A DNA stretch of 64,000 bases from JBGUVL01 sp964370395 (GTDB lineage Bacteria; Bacillota_I; Bacilli_A; Erysipelotrichales; Erysipelotrichaceae): positions 22,976 through 86,975 of the forward strand of contig CAYJIZ010000010.1 of the NCBI GenBank assembly GCA_964370395.1, read 5' to 3'. The notes beneath the pieces were generated by a model, which had not been told where the DNA came from, ran no database searches, and was given only the letters and a program-made list of their open reading frames with translations. Position numbers and translations under genes: made by a program. Of this stretch, positions 27,745 through 35,657 are shown in pieces; position 1 is the first letter of the stretch, and every line of letters starts with the position of its first letter.

Positions 27745-27954
27745 ATTTTAAAATTTGAATATCATAAGGTTCGCCAACTTCTACTCTAACGTCAAAATCA
27801 TTAGAATTTACACTTCTTCTTTTACTAGGAACAGTGAAATACATTTTAGCATTTACTGTGTCACTATATGCTCCAGCAGCGCTTCTCCAAGTGAAAAAGT
27901 TTTACAAGAATTTGAAAATGCGAGACCAGAGGCTGAGTTTATTTTTCTCCTTTG
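27745..27954 (-). pseudogene. Remnant of a small gene with a ribosome binding site but no intact start
   Basis: On the minus strand an AAAGGAG site (complement of 27948-27954) is followed not by a start codon but by ATAAAC. Then a frame without a start encodes NFFTWRSAAGAYSDTVNAK and continues for about 30 residues to DIQILK and a stop at about 27745. A TAA stop precedes this frame. The arrangement suggests a short gene that lost its 5' part. Its position upstream of the lactococcin-972-type transporter makes a lost bacteriocin gene conceivable, but the residues do not clearly match that family. Confidence 0.4.
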
Positions 27955-27984
27955 ATTATGTCAATAAACGTTTATTTAATTTTA

Positions 27985-29238
27985 TTATAACAAGTTACAG
28001 TTTTTTTGAAATGCCTTTTTCCAATCTTTTAAAATCACATAATTTGAGCTTTTGCATTTTAAATAGTATTGTTTAAATTCCTCTTGGTAATCCAATAATA
28101 AAAGTTCTCCCAATATGATGTGATAATCGAAAACGTTGTTTTGATTACAAATCGGTTGTAATCTATCGCACAAAAACATCTTTAACTTGTGAGGTGCGAC
28201 ATTGTTTTTTTTCATTTCATAATACTGGGCAAATAATTTTCGACTATTAACATTTTTCATAATATTTAAGTATTCGATATTGTAATTATTGATATGATGG
28301 AAAGATAACAAATGACAGTAAGGTAAAATTAGAAATGCATTTTTTGTCGCATTATTTTCTAATATTGTTTTAATTGCTGCCAAAGCTTCGTTAAATTTAT
28401 ATTCGTTAAAAAAGTGCATAGCACAATAATAGCGCACACTCTCTTTAATAATAGGATCGATTGTGTCATCGTTTTGTGCCTTTTGTAATTTGTGAAAATA
28501 CGCTTCTGCTTTTTGAGTATTATTTATGTGTTTATAGTTTCCATGAAGAGATTGATAAGCATAAATTAACAAATTTTTATTGTGTGTTTTCTCTAAATCG
28601 ATAATTAATTTCTCGCAAAGGTCAATTGCTTCCTTATTCTTTTTGTTGTATTGCAGTTGGTTACAATTCCAAAAGCGAAATAGTGTATTCTTTTGAAGTG
28701 TGATCGGAATGTCGTTTAAGATGCTTTCTAATGTAGTAATATCGTTAGAAAAACGATAATTGTTGCGATAATAGATACTGTAAAAGCAAACTTGAAATGA
28801 AGTGGAAAAAATCGACAACAAAGGTTTGAATTGATTGAATTCTGATAATAATATTTTTTTGTTGTTGCACAAAAAGTTATGCATTATGGAAAAGAAATCA
28901 GCAAAACAGATGCAAGGGAAAGAAGTGATCTTTTTTTGTTTAATTACAACAGATAATATTTCAATCACTTTTTCTTCTTGACGATATTCTATGTGATAAG
29001 CAAGTTTATCCAATATTGATGCATAGTGTGCAATAAAAGACTCTTCTGAAAATGATATTTGATGGTAGCGTACAAGTTCAAGATAAATAGCATCTACTTT
29101 ACATTCTCCACTCATTACTTTCTTGTATGTTGGAGTGGAGCAAATTTCGTGATTATTCGCATACAAAAAAGATTGAATCGAAATATCGTTTTTGATGCGA
29201 TAGTATTCTAAATATTTTCCTACTGTTTCCCTGTTCAT
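27985..29238 (-). CDS. Helix-turn-helix/TPR regulator, RRNPP-like, paralogue of the 3257-4537 gene
   Basis: 417 residues, with GGGAGAG upstream. The N-terminal 55 residues look like an XRE-type helix-turn-helix (YLEYYRIKNDISIQSFLYA ... TYKKVMSGE), followed by a TPR-like helical body (KEAIDLCEKLIIDLEKTHNK, KAEAYFHKLQKAQND, NEALAAIKTILENN). It shares N- and C-terminal motifs with the protein at 3257. RRNPP regulators often control neighbouring peptide or bacteriocin genes, so the 24.2-27.5 kb genes are its likely targets; this is inference. The gene is more A/T-rich, with more Asn and Lys, than its housekeeping neighbours. Confidence 0.65.
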   Translation of the reverse strand: MNRETVGKYLEYYRIKNDISIQSFLYANNHEICSTPTYKKVMSGECKVDAIYLELVRYHQISFSEESFIAHYASILDKLAYHIEYRQEEKVIEILSVVIKQKKITSFPCICFADFFSIMHNFLCNNKKILLSEFNQFKPLLSIFSTSFQVCFYSIYYRNNYRFSNDITTLESILNDIPITLQKNTLFRFWNCNQLQYNKKNKEAIDLCEKLIIDLEKTHNKNLLIYAYQSLHGNYKHINNTQKAEAYFHKLQKAQNDDTIDPIIKESVRYYCAMHFFNEYKFNEALAAIKTILENNATKNAFLILPYCHLLSFHHINNYNIEYLNIMKNVNSRKLFAQYYEMKKNNVAPHKLKMFLCDRLQPICNQNNVFDYHIILGELLLLDYQEEFKQYYLKCKSSNYVILKDWKKAFQKNCNLL

Positions 29239-29261
29239 ACTTTCTCTCCCTGTTTTTTTCT

Positions 29262-29270
29262 ATTATAACA
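29262..29270 (-). promoter_or_regulatory. Extended -10 promoter of the second HTH-TPR regulator
   Basis: TGTTATAAT on the minus strand, about 24 bp before the start codon, the same promoter type as its paralogue. Confidence 0.6.
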
Positions 29271-29288
29271 AGGCTTTATTCTATTTAC

Positions 29289-29317
29289 AAAAAAATCAAC
29301 CATCACTTGGATGGTTG
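29289..29317 (-). terminator. Terminator after the sulfatase gene
   Basis: On the minus strand CAACCATC/GATGGTTG forms an 8-bp stem with a 5-nt loop, followed by seven T's. Confidence 0.8.
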
Positions 29318-29320
29318 GCT

Positions 29321-30733
29321 TTATTTTAATATATTTTGTTTGTAGTATTTTGATTGTTTCACCAGTTCCCTATTTAATTTCTTTAGTGTAATTTGCTCAG
29401 CTAAGGTTTCTTTTTTTGAAAATAAATTAGTTCCAAGTCCTAAACGATCTCCTTCTATTTCCACATTCATACTTGCTAATATGGTTGGGAATAAATCCAA
29501 TGAAGTGAAAGTTCTGTTTTTGGTGTTATGCGCTTTTATTGGAGCGTTAAGAAAGGCATTAAATATAGTACGTGGATAATTTTTATCATATGTTTTATTG
29601 ATGTATTGGGCTGCCATACTCAAGTGGTCTCCACTAATGATAACAGTCGTATTTTCATAAAAGGGTTGTTGTTTTAACCAATCGACAAAAGCACCAACTT
29701 TTTTAGCGTTTCCACGTATGATGTTAGATAGTCTTTCTTCGTACATATGTTCGTACTTAGCATCTTTGAAACCATAAGGGTGGTGTGTATCTACGGTTAA
29801 GACACTAAAATTAAAAGGTTTATTATTGTTTGCTAAACGTGTTACTTCCTCTTTCGCAAATGCAAATAACTTCTCGTCTTCGTATCCCCAAAAAACATGA
29901 TAATCTTCTTCGATTTTTTGATTTTGTTTCGCATGATCCAAATCGAATATCGTATAGTCACCATGTTGTTGGAAGAAAAACTTACGACCGCCAAACAAAG
30001 CGTTTGAACCAATCAAGTATTCTTGCTGGTATCCTTCTTTTTTTAAAATATCACCCAGTGCATAAGCCCCAGGTAAAAAAGGTGTCGCATCACTGAATTT
30101 ATGCGCTGTAATGGGAATGGTTAAAGGGACAGCGCTATTTTGAGCGACAAGTCCACCTGTTGTCCATCCTGTTCCATTTACCACATAGGCGCCACCTAAT
30201 AGTTGTGTATTGGAAAAGTTGATTCCCTCTTTCGCAATGTCGCTCAATTCTTTGATTAAATCTTTCTCATAATTACCACCGTTTGCTTTGGAAGTAAAAG
30301 TTGTTTCTAAAGATTCGACATATATATGAACTATGTTTCTTTTTTGTTGAGGAAAACGCAGTTCTACCTCTTTTCCATCAACGTAGTATTCTTCATATAA
30401 AGAAGTGGATTGCAGTTGATGTAGAAGGTAAGGTATGAGTTGAATGCGCCATATGGCATAAATTAGAAAAGCAATCATGGCTATGATTAAAATCAATTTA
30501 CTTTGAAAGGCGATGGCAAGGATAGTAAAGAGAATAGTAATGATGATTGCTCGTAGTAAACAAAGGGAGAACCAATCCTTAATAAATTCCTTGTTGGTAC
30601 CTTCTAAAGGAACTTTTAAATGAAAGACAATTTGTTCCACACCAGACAATCCAAAATAATTGAGTGCCCAGTTTGCGCTCAATGCTGCAATGCTACTTAC
30701 TAGCAAATACAAAAAACCATCTAAATAGTCCAT
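29321..30733 (-). CDS. Sulfatase-fold phosphoglycerol transferase, MdoB/LtaS-like
   Basis: 470 residues from the ATG at 30733, which has GGAAGGGGG upstream. Three hydrophobic helices at the N-terminus (about 5-110) anchor an external sulfatase domain. That domain carries the metal-binding Glu of NIVHIYVESLETTF, the nucleophile Thr in the GTGWTTGGLVA loop, and VDTHHPYGF and VIISGDHLSM late in the fold. Family members transfer glycerol phosphate from phosphatidylglycerol to lipoteichoic acid or glucans. NIVHIYVES and the short membrane part favour the MdoB/OpgB branch over classical LtaS, which has five helices. A fragment of a second copy lies at 27041-27155. Confidence 0.83.
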   Translation of the reverse strand: MDYLDGFLYLLVSSIAALSANWALNYFGLSGVEQIVFHLKVPLEGTNKEFIKDWFSLCLLRAIIITILFTILAIAFQSKLILIIAMIAFLIYAIWRIQLIPYLLHQLQSTSLYEEYYVDGKEVELRFPQQKRNIVHIYVESLETTFTSKANGGNYEKDLIKELSDIAKEGINFSNTQLLGGAYVVNGTGWTTGGLVAQNSAVPLTIPITAHKFSDATPFLPGAYALGDILKKEGYQQEYLIGSNALFGGRKFFFQQHGDYTIFDLDHAKQNQKIEEDYHVFWGYEDEKLFAFAKEEVTRLANNNKPFNFSVLTVDTHHPYGFKDAKYEHMYEERLSNIIRGNAKKVGAFVDWLKQQPFYENTTVIISGDHLSMAAQYINKTYDKNYPRTIFNAFLNAPIKAHNTKNRTFTSLDLFPTILASMNVEIEGDRLGLGTNLFSKKETLAEQITLKKLNRELVKQSKYYKQNILK

Positions 30734-30852
30734 CTTATGTCCCCCTTCCAATATTTTCTTGTTTTCAATATTATAGCATAATATTGAATTGTCTTCCTAT
30801 CGGGGTTGGTTGAATGCTATAATAAAATTGCTGAGAATAAAGGAGAATGCCT

Positions 30853-31628
30853 ATGAATAATTCAAAAAAGGCGCGCATTCGCCAAAGTAAAATAAGAGAT
30901 ATGTTACAAAAGAAAGATGTCATAAAACTACAAGAATTTTGTGAAGAGTTAAATGCATCGATTGCGACGATTCGTAATGATTTAACTTATCTTGAAGAAA
31001 TGGGTGTATTAAAAAGAGTACTTGGTGGTGCTATTTCAACGGAAGGGACACCAAGAAATACGGGGTATCATGCTCGTATTACGATGGCAAAAAAGAAAAA
31101 ATGGAAATTGCTGCTTATGTTGTAGAACACTTTGTGTCGAAAGGGAGTGTCATTACTTTGGATGCAGGTTCAACAAACCATTATATTGCACAGGAAATTT
31201 TAGAAAGAGATATCTCGTGTACGGTTATCACAAATTCATTTAATGCTGCTGGTGTGTTAGCCAAAGCGGACAATGTTACTTTGTGTTGCGCAGGGGGAGT
31301 ATTGGATCGCAAACAAAATGCTTTCTTTGATGATGCAGCGATAGAGAGTTTGAAACATAGTAAAAGTGATGTTTATTTTTTATCACCAAATGGAGTGTCA
31401 CTTGATCATGCGATTACAAGCAGTGCGCAAAGTGAAGGGGCAATCAAACGTTTGTTTATTCAGAATGCGAAGAAAGTTATCGTTGTTTTGGAGCATAGTA
31501 AGTTTGATAAAGAAGCGAGTGAAGAATTGCTTTCTTTTGATGAAGTAGACACGATTGTATGTGATAAAAAGACTTCGTTAGAAGTGATAAAGAAGTATGA
31601 AAAGGTTGTAAAAGTAACACAGGTGTAA
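30853..31628 (+). pseudogene. DeoR-family transcriptional regulator with a one-base frameshift
   Basis: The first part from the ATG at 30853 (AAAGGAG upstream) encodes a DeoR helix-turn-helix (LQEFCEELNASIATIRNDLT, LKRVLGGAIST) and stops at 31125. The second part, in another frame from about 31101 to 31628, encodes the sugar-phosphate-sensing domain (GSVITLDAGSTNHYIAQEIL, SCTVITNSFNAA). Adding one A to the A-run at 31093-31108 restores a continuous protein of about 259 residues, normal for the family. It lies upstream of nagB and may sense an amino-sugar phosphate. Sequencing error, true inactivation and slippage are all possible. Confidence 0.85.
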
Positions 31629-31640
31629 GCCTGTGTTTTT
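31616..31640 (+). terminator. Terminator after the DeoR-type gene
   Basis: AACACAGG/CCTGTGTT 8-bp stem with a 6-nt loop, followed by T's. Confidence 0.8.
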
Positions 31641-31672
31641 ATATAGAGAGAGGAATTGATAAAAAGGATAGG

Positions 31673-31712
31673 ATACAACCAAAATTATTGACTTCGCTAA
31701 TTTTGGTTGTAT
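31673..31712 (+). promoter_or_regulatory. Operator palindrome over the nagB promoter
   Basis: Perfect 15-bp inverted repeat (31673-31687 and 31698-31712; arm core ACAACCAAAATTA) with a 10-nt centre. The -35 hexamer TTGACT (31688-31693) lies in the centre and the -10 TATAAT (31710-31715) overlaps the right arm, spacing 16. A repressor bound here would block transcription of nagB. The neighbouring DeoR-type protein is one candidate. Confidence 0.8.
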
Positions 31713-31735
31713 AATGAAGGTAGGAGGTTAGCGTT

Positions 31736-32494
31736 ATGAAACTAATACTAACAAAAAACTATGATGAGCTAAGTTTAAAAACAGCAGAAATAGTGAGAGA
31801 TTTAGTGAATGAAAAACCGAACTTGATTTTTTGTTTGCCTGCTGGAGGATCACCGATTGGAATGTATGAGTACTTGGTAAAGATGTATTTAGAAAATGAA
31901 GTTTCTTTTCAAAAGATGATTACGTTTGATATGGATGAGTATATCGGAATCACTCCACAAAATGAAAATAGCTATGCGTATTTTATGCAAAAGCATTTTT
32001 TAAAGTATGTGGATGTCGAAGCGAGTAATGTGTATTATCCAGATGGAATGGCAGAAGACATCGATGCGATGTGTGAAGCGTACAGTGAAAAGATATTCGC
32101 AATGGGAGGTTTGGATATTGCGATTACAGGAATTGGTGATGATGGGCATGTAGCGTTTAATGAACCGCACGATTACTTGTTACCAAGAACGCATGCAGTG
32201 GATTTGGCCCCTTCCACAATCAAAGCAAACGCACGTTTCTTTGGTGGGAATGAAGACTTGGTTCCAAAACGAGCTTGTTCGATTGGAATGGAAGATATCA
32301 TGCGTACGAAAACATTTATCGTAGTAGCAAGTGGAAAACATAAGGCGGCATTAATAAAGAAGACACTGGAGTGTGAACACATAGATCCACACTGGCCAGT
32401 TTCCTTTAGTCGTTTGCATCCAAATTGTATTTTAATCATTGATGAGGATGCAGCATCAACGACAGATCCAGAAATAATAAAAAAATACATGTAA
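31736..32494 (+). CDS. nagB: Glucosamine-6-phosphate deaminase (NagB)
   Basis: 252 residues, with TAGGAGG upstream. Converts glucosamine 6-phosphate to fructose 6-phosphate and ammonia. LPAGGSPIGMYEYL binds phosphate; the catalytic residues are Asp67 in TFDMDEYIG and Asp136, His138 and Glu143 in GIGDDGHVAFNEP. The length is typical of Firmicutes NagB. It has a single-gene transcription unit with a strong promoter, an operator palindrome and a bidirectional terminator. nagA is not nearby. Confidence 0.95.
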   Translation: MKLILTKNYDELSLKTAEIVRDLVNEKPNLIFCLPAGGSPIGMYEYLVKMYLENEVSFQKMITFDMDEYIGITPQNENSYAYFMQKHFLKYVDVEASNVYYPDGMAEDIDAMCEAYSEKIFAMGGLDIAITGIGDDGHVAFNEPHDYLLPRTHAVDLAPSTIKANARFFGGNEDLVPKRACSIGMEDIMRTKTFIVVASGKHKAALIKKTLECEHIDPHWPVSFSRLHPNCILIIDEDAASTTDPEIIKKYM

Positions 32495-32521
32495 AAAGAG
32501 TGTCCGATTGGGACACTCTTT
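32495..32521. terminator. Bidirectional terminator between nagB and tyrA
   Basis: Perfect 11-bp stem AAAGAGTGTCC/GGACACTCTTT with a 5-nt loop. Confidence 0.9.
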
Positions 32522-33368
32522 ATTTATCAAATTTCTTTCTTCTGTTTGTCGATTGGATGAACAGTTGTTTCATCTGTTCTTTGTCTTCGTTTGCTAACAC
32601 TTCTCTAAAGTTTGAAATAGAAGCGATAAAAGCGTCAATTTCTTCTAATAAGATTTCTTTGTTTAAAAGAAAGAGTTCGCTCCACATCGTTTCATTAATT
32701 TTCGCGATACGTGTTAAATCACGGAAAGAATCTCCAGTGTATTCCACTAAGTGTTCGTTATCGTGTGTATTCATTAAACTAACAGCAATCACATGCGTTA
32801 ACTGGGATAAAAATCCGATCATCCGATCGTGTTCTTCACAAGTTAATTGTGCGATGTGATGAAATTGTAAGACGTTTGCTAAATCGTAAGAGAAAGCAAT
32901 GGCTTCTTTCGTATTTTTTGCTGTTGGGGTAATGATGTAATTGGCTTTTTGAAACATTTCCGTATTGGCATATTCAATCCCGCTACTTTCTTTCCCTGCC
33001 ATTGGATGGGCTGAAATGAACTCTGCATCTTCGCGTAACACGTTTTGAACTGCATCGACGATATTGCATTTTACACCGCTGACATCACTAATTAAAACGT
33101 TAGTTTTGAAAAGATGTTGGTATTGTTTAATCCAAGACACCATTAATTCTGGATACAAAGCAAAGATAATGACATCTGCTTTGCTGACGATGTCTTCGAC
33201 TACAATGCTTCCTTCATCAATAATGTCATGTTGAAGGGCATAATCAATTGTTTCTTGACGACGTGCAATACCTGACACATAAAAGCCAGCATCCTTTAAT
33301 CCTTTTGCATAACTACCACCTAATAAACCAAGTCCGACAATTAAAAATGTTGTATCCTTTTTAATCAT
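32520..33368 (-). CDS. tyrA: Prephenate dehydrogenase (TyrA)
   Basis: 282 residues. Oxidatively decarboxylates prephenate to 4-hydroxyphenylpyruvate for tyrosine. The NAD-binding GLGLLGGSYAKGL is at residues 12-24; AHPMAGKESSGIE and GFLSQLTHVIAVSLMNTHD contain the catalytic and substrate-binding His and Arg regions. There is no fused chorismate mutase and no ACT domain, so tyrosine feedback may be weak or act elsewhere. It is last in the aro operon; its ATG overlaps the aroA stop by 8 bp (ATGATTAA). Confidence 0.93.
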   Translation of the reverse strand: MIKKDTTFLIVGLGLLGGSYAKGLKDAGFYVSGIARRQETIDYALQHDIIDEGSIVVEDIVSKADVIIFALYPELMVSWIKQYQHLFKTNVLISDVSGVKCNIVDAVQNVLREDAEFISAHPMAGKESSGIEYANTEMFQKANYIITPTAKNTKEAIAFSYDLANVLQFHHIAQLTCEEHDRMIGFLSQLTHVIAVSLMNTHDNEHLVEYTGDSFRDLTRIAKINETMWSELFLLNKEILLEEIDAFIASISNFREVLANEDKEQMKQLFIQSTNRRKKFDK

Positions 33369-34632
33369 CGAGAATGTCCACCTTTACACCAATGCTTTGC
33401 AAATCTTCAAAGAAAGTAGGGTACGATTTATTAATGGCTTGTGCCCCTTCAATGAGAATTGGTTTGTTGCACAATGTTGCAGCAACACTTAAACTCATTA
33501 CGATTCGATGGTCTTTGTGCGAGCTCAAGATTTCGTCTGTATCATACGTAGTGTTTCCATCGATGATGATTTCAGATTCAGTCGTTGTCATTTGTACGCC
33601 TAGTTTGCTTAACTCTTCTTCCATTGCTGCAATACGATCGCTCTCTTTATAACGCAAACGTTGCGCATTGTATATTTTTGTTTGTCCTTGTGTATACATC
33701 GCCATTACATTTAGGATTGGTCCTAAGTCAGGGCAATCTTGTAAGTCGATGTCACTAGGGGTTAGATTTGATTTATGGATTAAGTAGCCGTCTTCTACTT
33801 CTTCAATTTGCGCATTGGCTTGTTGAAGAATGGAGATGATTTGTTTGTCTCCTTGTTTGGAATCATGCGCTAAACCAGCACAGTGCAAATCGTTGTTGAT
33901 GGCAGCAAGTACAGCGAAGAAACCAAGTTGGGAGTAATCCCCTTCAATGCGATAATCGCTTGCTTGGTAGCGTTGGTTTCCTTTAATAAGTAAGGTATTG
34001 CTGTCACTGTAATAAGCATGAATACCATAGCGATCTAACATTTCTAAAGTTAAGTCAACATAGGAGCGGGATTCGTATGGTTCTTTAATATGAATTGTGG
34101 AATCTGCTTCTAGTAAAGGTAACGTGAATAATAATCCAGATATGAATTGGCTACTCACATCCCCATTTAAAACATAGTCACCCGGTTGTAATTTACCACC
34201 GATGGCAATTTTCTCATCATCTTGGAAATAAGAAATGCCTTGTTGTTTAAAAATATCCTCATAGATTGTTTGTGGTCTTTTTAATAAACGATTGCGTCCA
34301 GTAAAAGCGATGGAACAATCGCATAATGAGAAAATAGGAATAAAGAAACGAAGGGTAGAACCCGATTCGTTACAGAAAACAACATTGTCTTTTAACTGTG
34401 TAAAATCTTTGATTCCTTGTACGATAACACTGTCTTCTAGACAAGTGATATCGGCTCCTAATTGTTTCATTCCTTCAATCGTAATTTTGATATCATCGCT
34501 GTAAGCAACATTAGAAATGACACTTTTTCCATTTGCTAATGCAGCACAGATGATAGCACGATGTGACATGCTTTTTGAAGGTGGGATGGTAATTTTTCCA
34601 CTTACACTAGAAGGATATACCTTCACCTTCAT
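33361..34632 (-). CDS. aroA: 3-phosphoshikimate 1-carboxyvinyltransferase (EPSP synthase, AroA)
   Basis: 423 residues. Joins shikimate 3-phosphate and PEP. PPSKSMSHRAIICAAL holds the catalytic Lys20; NESGSTLRFFIPI is the PEP-binding segment (the NAG motif of other classes is replaced by ESGSTLRF); RYKESDRIAAMEEELSKLG and SHKDHRIVMSLSVAA complete the active site. The length is normal. The start overlaps the preceding aroF stop by 1 nt. Confidence 0.95.
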   Translation of the reverse strand: MKVKVYPSSVSGKITIPPSKSMSHRAIICAALANGKSVISNVAYSDDIKITIEGMKQLGADITCLEDSVIVQGIKDFTQLKDNVVFCNESGSTLRFFIPIFSLCDCSIAFTGRNRLLKRPQTIYEDIFKQQGISYFQDDEKIAIGGKLQPGDYVLNGDVSSQFISGLLFTLPLLEADSTIHIKEPYESRSYVDLTLEMLDRYGIHAYYSDSNTLLIKGNQRYQASDYRIEGDYSQLGFFAVLAAINNDLHCAGLAHDSKQGDKQIISILQQANAQIEEVEDGYLIHKSNLTPSDIDLQDCPDLGPILNVMAMYTQGQTKIYNAQRLRYKESDRIAAMEEELSKLGVQMTTTESEIIIDGNTTYDTDEILSSHKDHRIVMSLSVAATLCNKPILIEGAQAINKSYPTFFEDLQSIGVKVDILDD

Positions 34633-35648
34633 TACATATCCCTCCCGATTACATTCGCAATCTTGCGTCCTTTGTCGATGACTTGTTTAAAGTTTTCTGG
34701 TTTTAAGGATTGTGCTCCATCACTCCATGCACATTGTGGGTTGTCATGTACTTCGATAATTAAACCATCTGCACCAGCAGCTATCGCAGCAAGAGACATA
34801 CTTTCTACTAATTCCCAATCTCCTGTTGCATGCGATGGGTCGATGACAATTGGTAAATGAGAACGTTTTTTAATAATAGGGATCACACTTAAATCTAATG
34901 TATTACGTGTGTATTTTTCAAATGTACGAATTCCACGTTCACATAAGATAACATTTTCGTTTCCACCAGCCATAATGTATTCCGCAGCCATTAACCATTC
35001 TTCCATAGTGTTCGATAATCCACGTTTTAAAAGAATAGGTTTGTTTATTTTACCTAGTGCTTTTAATAAAGCAAAGTTTTGCATATTACGAGCTCCAACT
35101 TGAATTAAATCAACGTGTTCAATAAATTCATCTAATTGGTCTTTGTCCATTAATTCTGAAACGACAGGTAAGCCAGTTTTGTTTCTTGCTTCTACTAAGC
35201 AAGCCACACCATCGCTTTCCATCCCTTGGAATGCATAAGGGCTCGTTCTTGGTTTGTAAGCTCCTCCACGTAACATTGTCGCACCCGCATCTTTTACCGC
35301 GTCAGCAATGTCTAATAGAGGTTGTTTTCCTTCTACAGAACAAGGTCCCCCAATCACAACGATTGGTTCGCTCCCTCCAATTTTAATACCAGCAACATCA
35401 ATTACGCTGTCTTCTGGGTGGAACATACGGCTCGCTTTTTTATAAGGTGTAGAAACACGTGTTACTTCTTCTACGTGTGGGTTAGAACGCAATACCTTTT
35501 CGTCTAAAATGGTAGTATCGCCAACAATTCCATATACTTGGTAATCGGCACCAATACTTGAGTGGACTTGTAGTCCTTTGCTTTCAATTGCAGTAATCAC
35601 TTTGTCCACTTCAATTTTTGGGACGTCTTTTTTAAATGTAATAATCAT
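34632..35648 (-). CDS. aroF: 3-deoxy-7-phosphoheptulonate synthase (DAHP synthase), copy 2
   Basis: 338 residues of the AroFG I-beta type: an N-terminal ferredoxin/ACT-like regulatory domain (about 1-70, MIITFKKDVPKIEVDKVI) and a TIM barrel with VVIGGPCSVEGK, RGGAYKPRTSPYAFQG, VSELMDKDQLDEF, ILLKRGLSNTMEEW and IDPSHATGDWELVE. It condenses PEP and erythrose 4-phosphate, the entry to the shikimate pathway. It is a tandem paralogue of the gene at 35658-36677, 9 bp upstream; regulatory domains differ more than the barrels. Confidence 0.93.
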   Translation of the reverse strand: MIITFKKDVPKIEVDKVITAIESKGLQVHSSIGADYQVYGIVGDTTILDEKVLRSNPHVEEVTRVSTPYKKASRMFHPEDSVIDVAGIKIGGSEPIVVIGGPCSVEGKQPLLDIADAVKDAGATMLRGGAYKPRTSPYAFQGMESDGVACLVEARNKTGLPVVSELMDKDQLDEFIEHVDLIQVGARNMQNFALLKALGKINKPILLKRGLSNTMEEWLMAAEYIMAGGNENVILCERGIRTFEKYTRNTLDLSVIPIIKKRSHLPIVIDPSHATGDWELVESMSLAAIAAGADGLIIEVHDNPQCAWSDGAQSLKPENFKQVIDKGRKIANVIGRDM

Positions 35649-35657
35649 ATTCTTCTC

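Noticed and set aside
27745..27908. Intact lactococcin-972-like bacteriocin
   Set aside because: No start codon or signal peptide, a stop directly upstream, and no clear family motifs; listed as a remnant.
27755..28076. Plus-strand frames of 66 and 80 codons
   Set aside because: No ribosome binding sites and A/T-biased composition; they overlap the minus-strand remnant and the end of the regulator gene.
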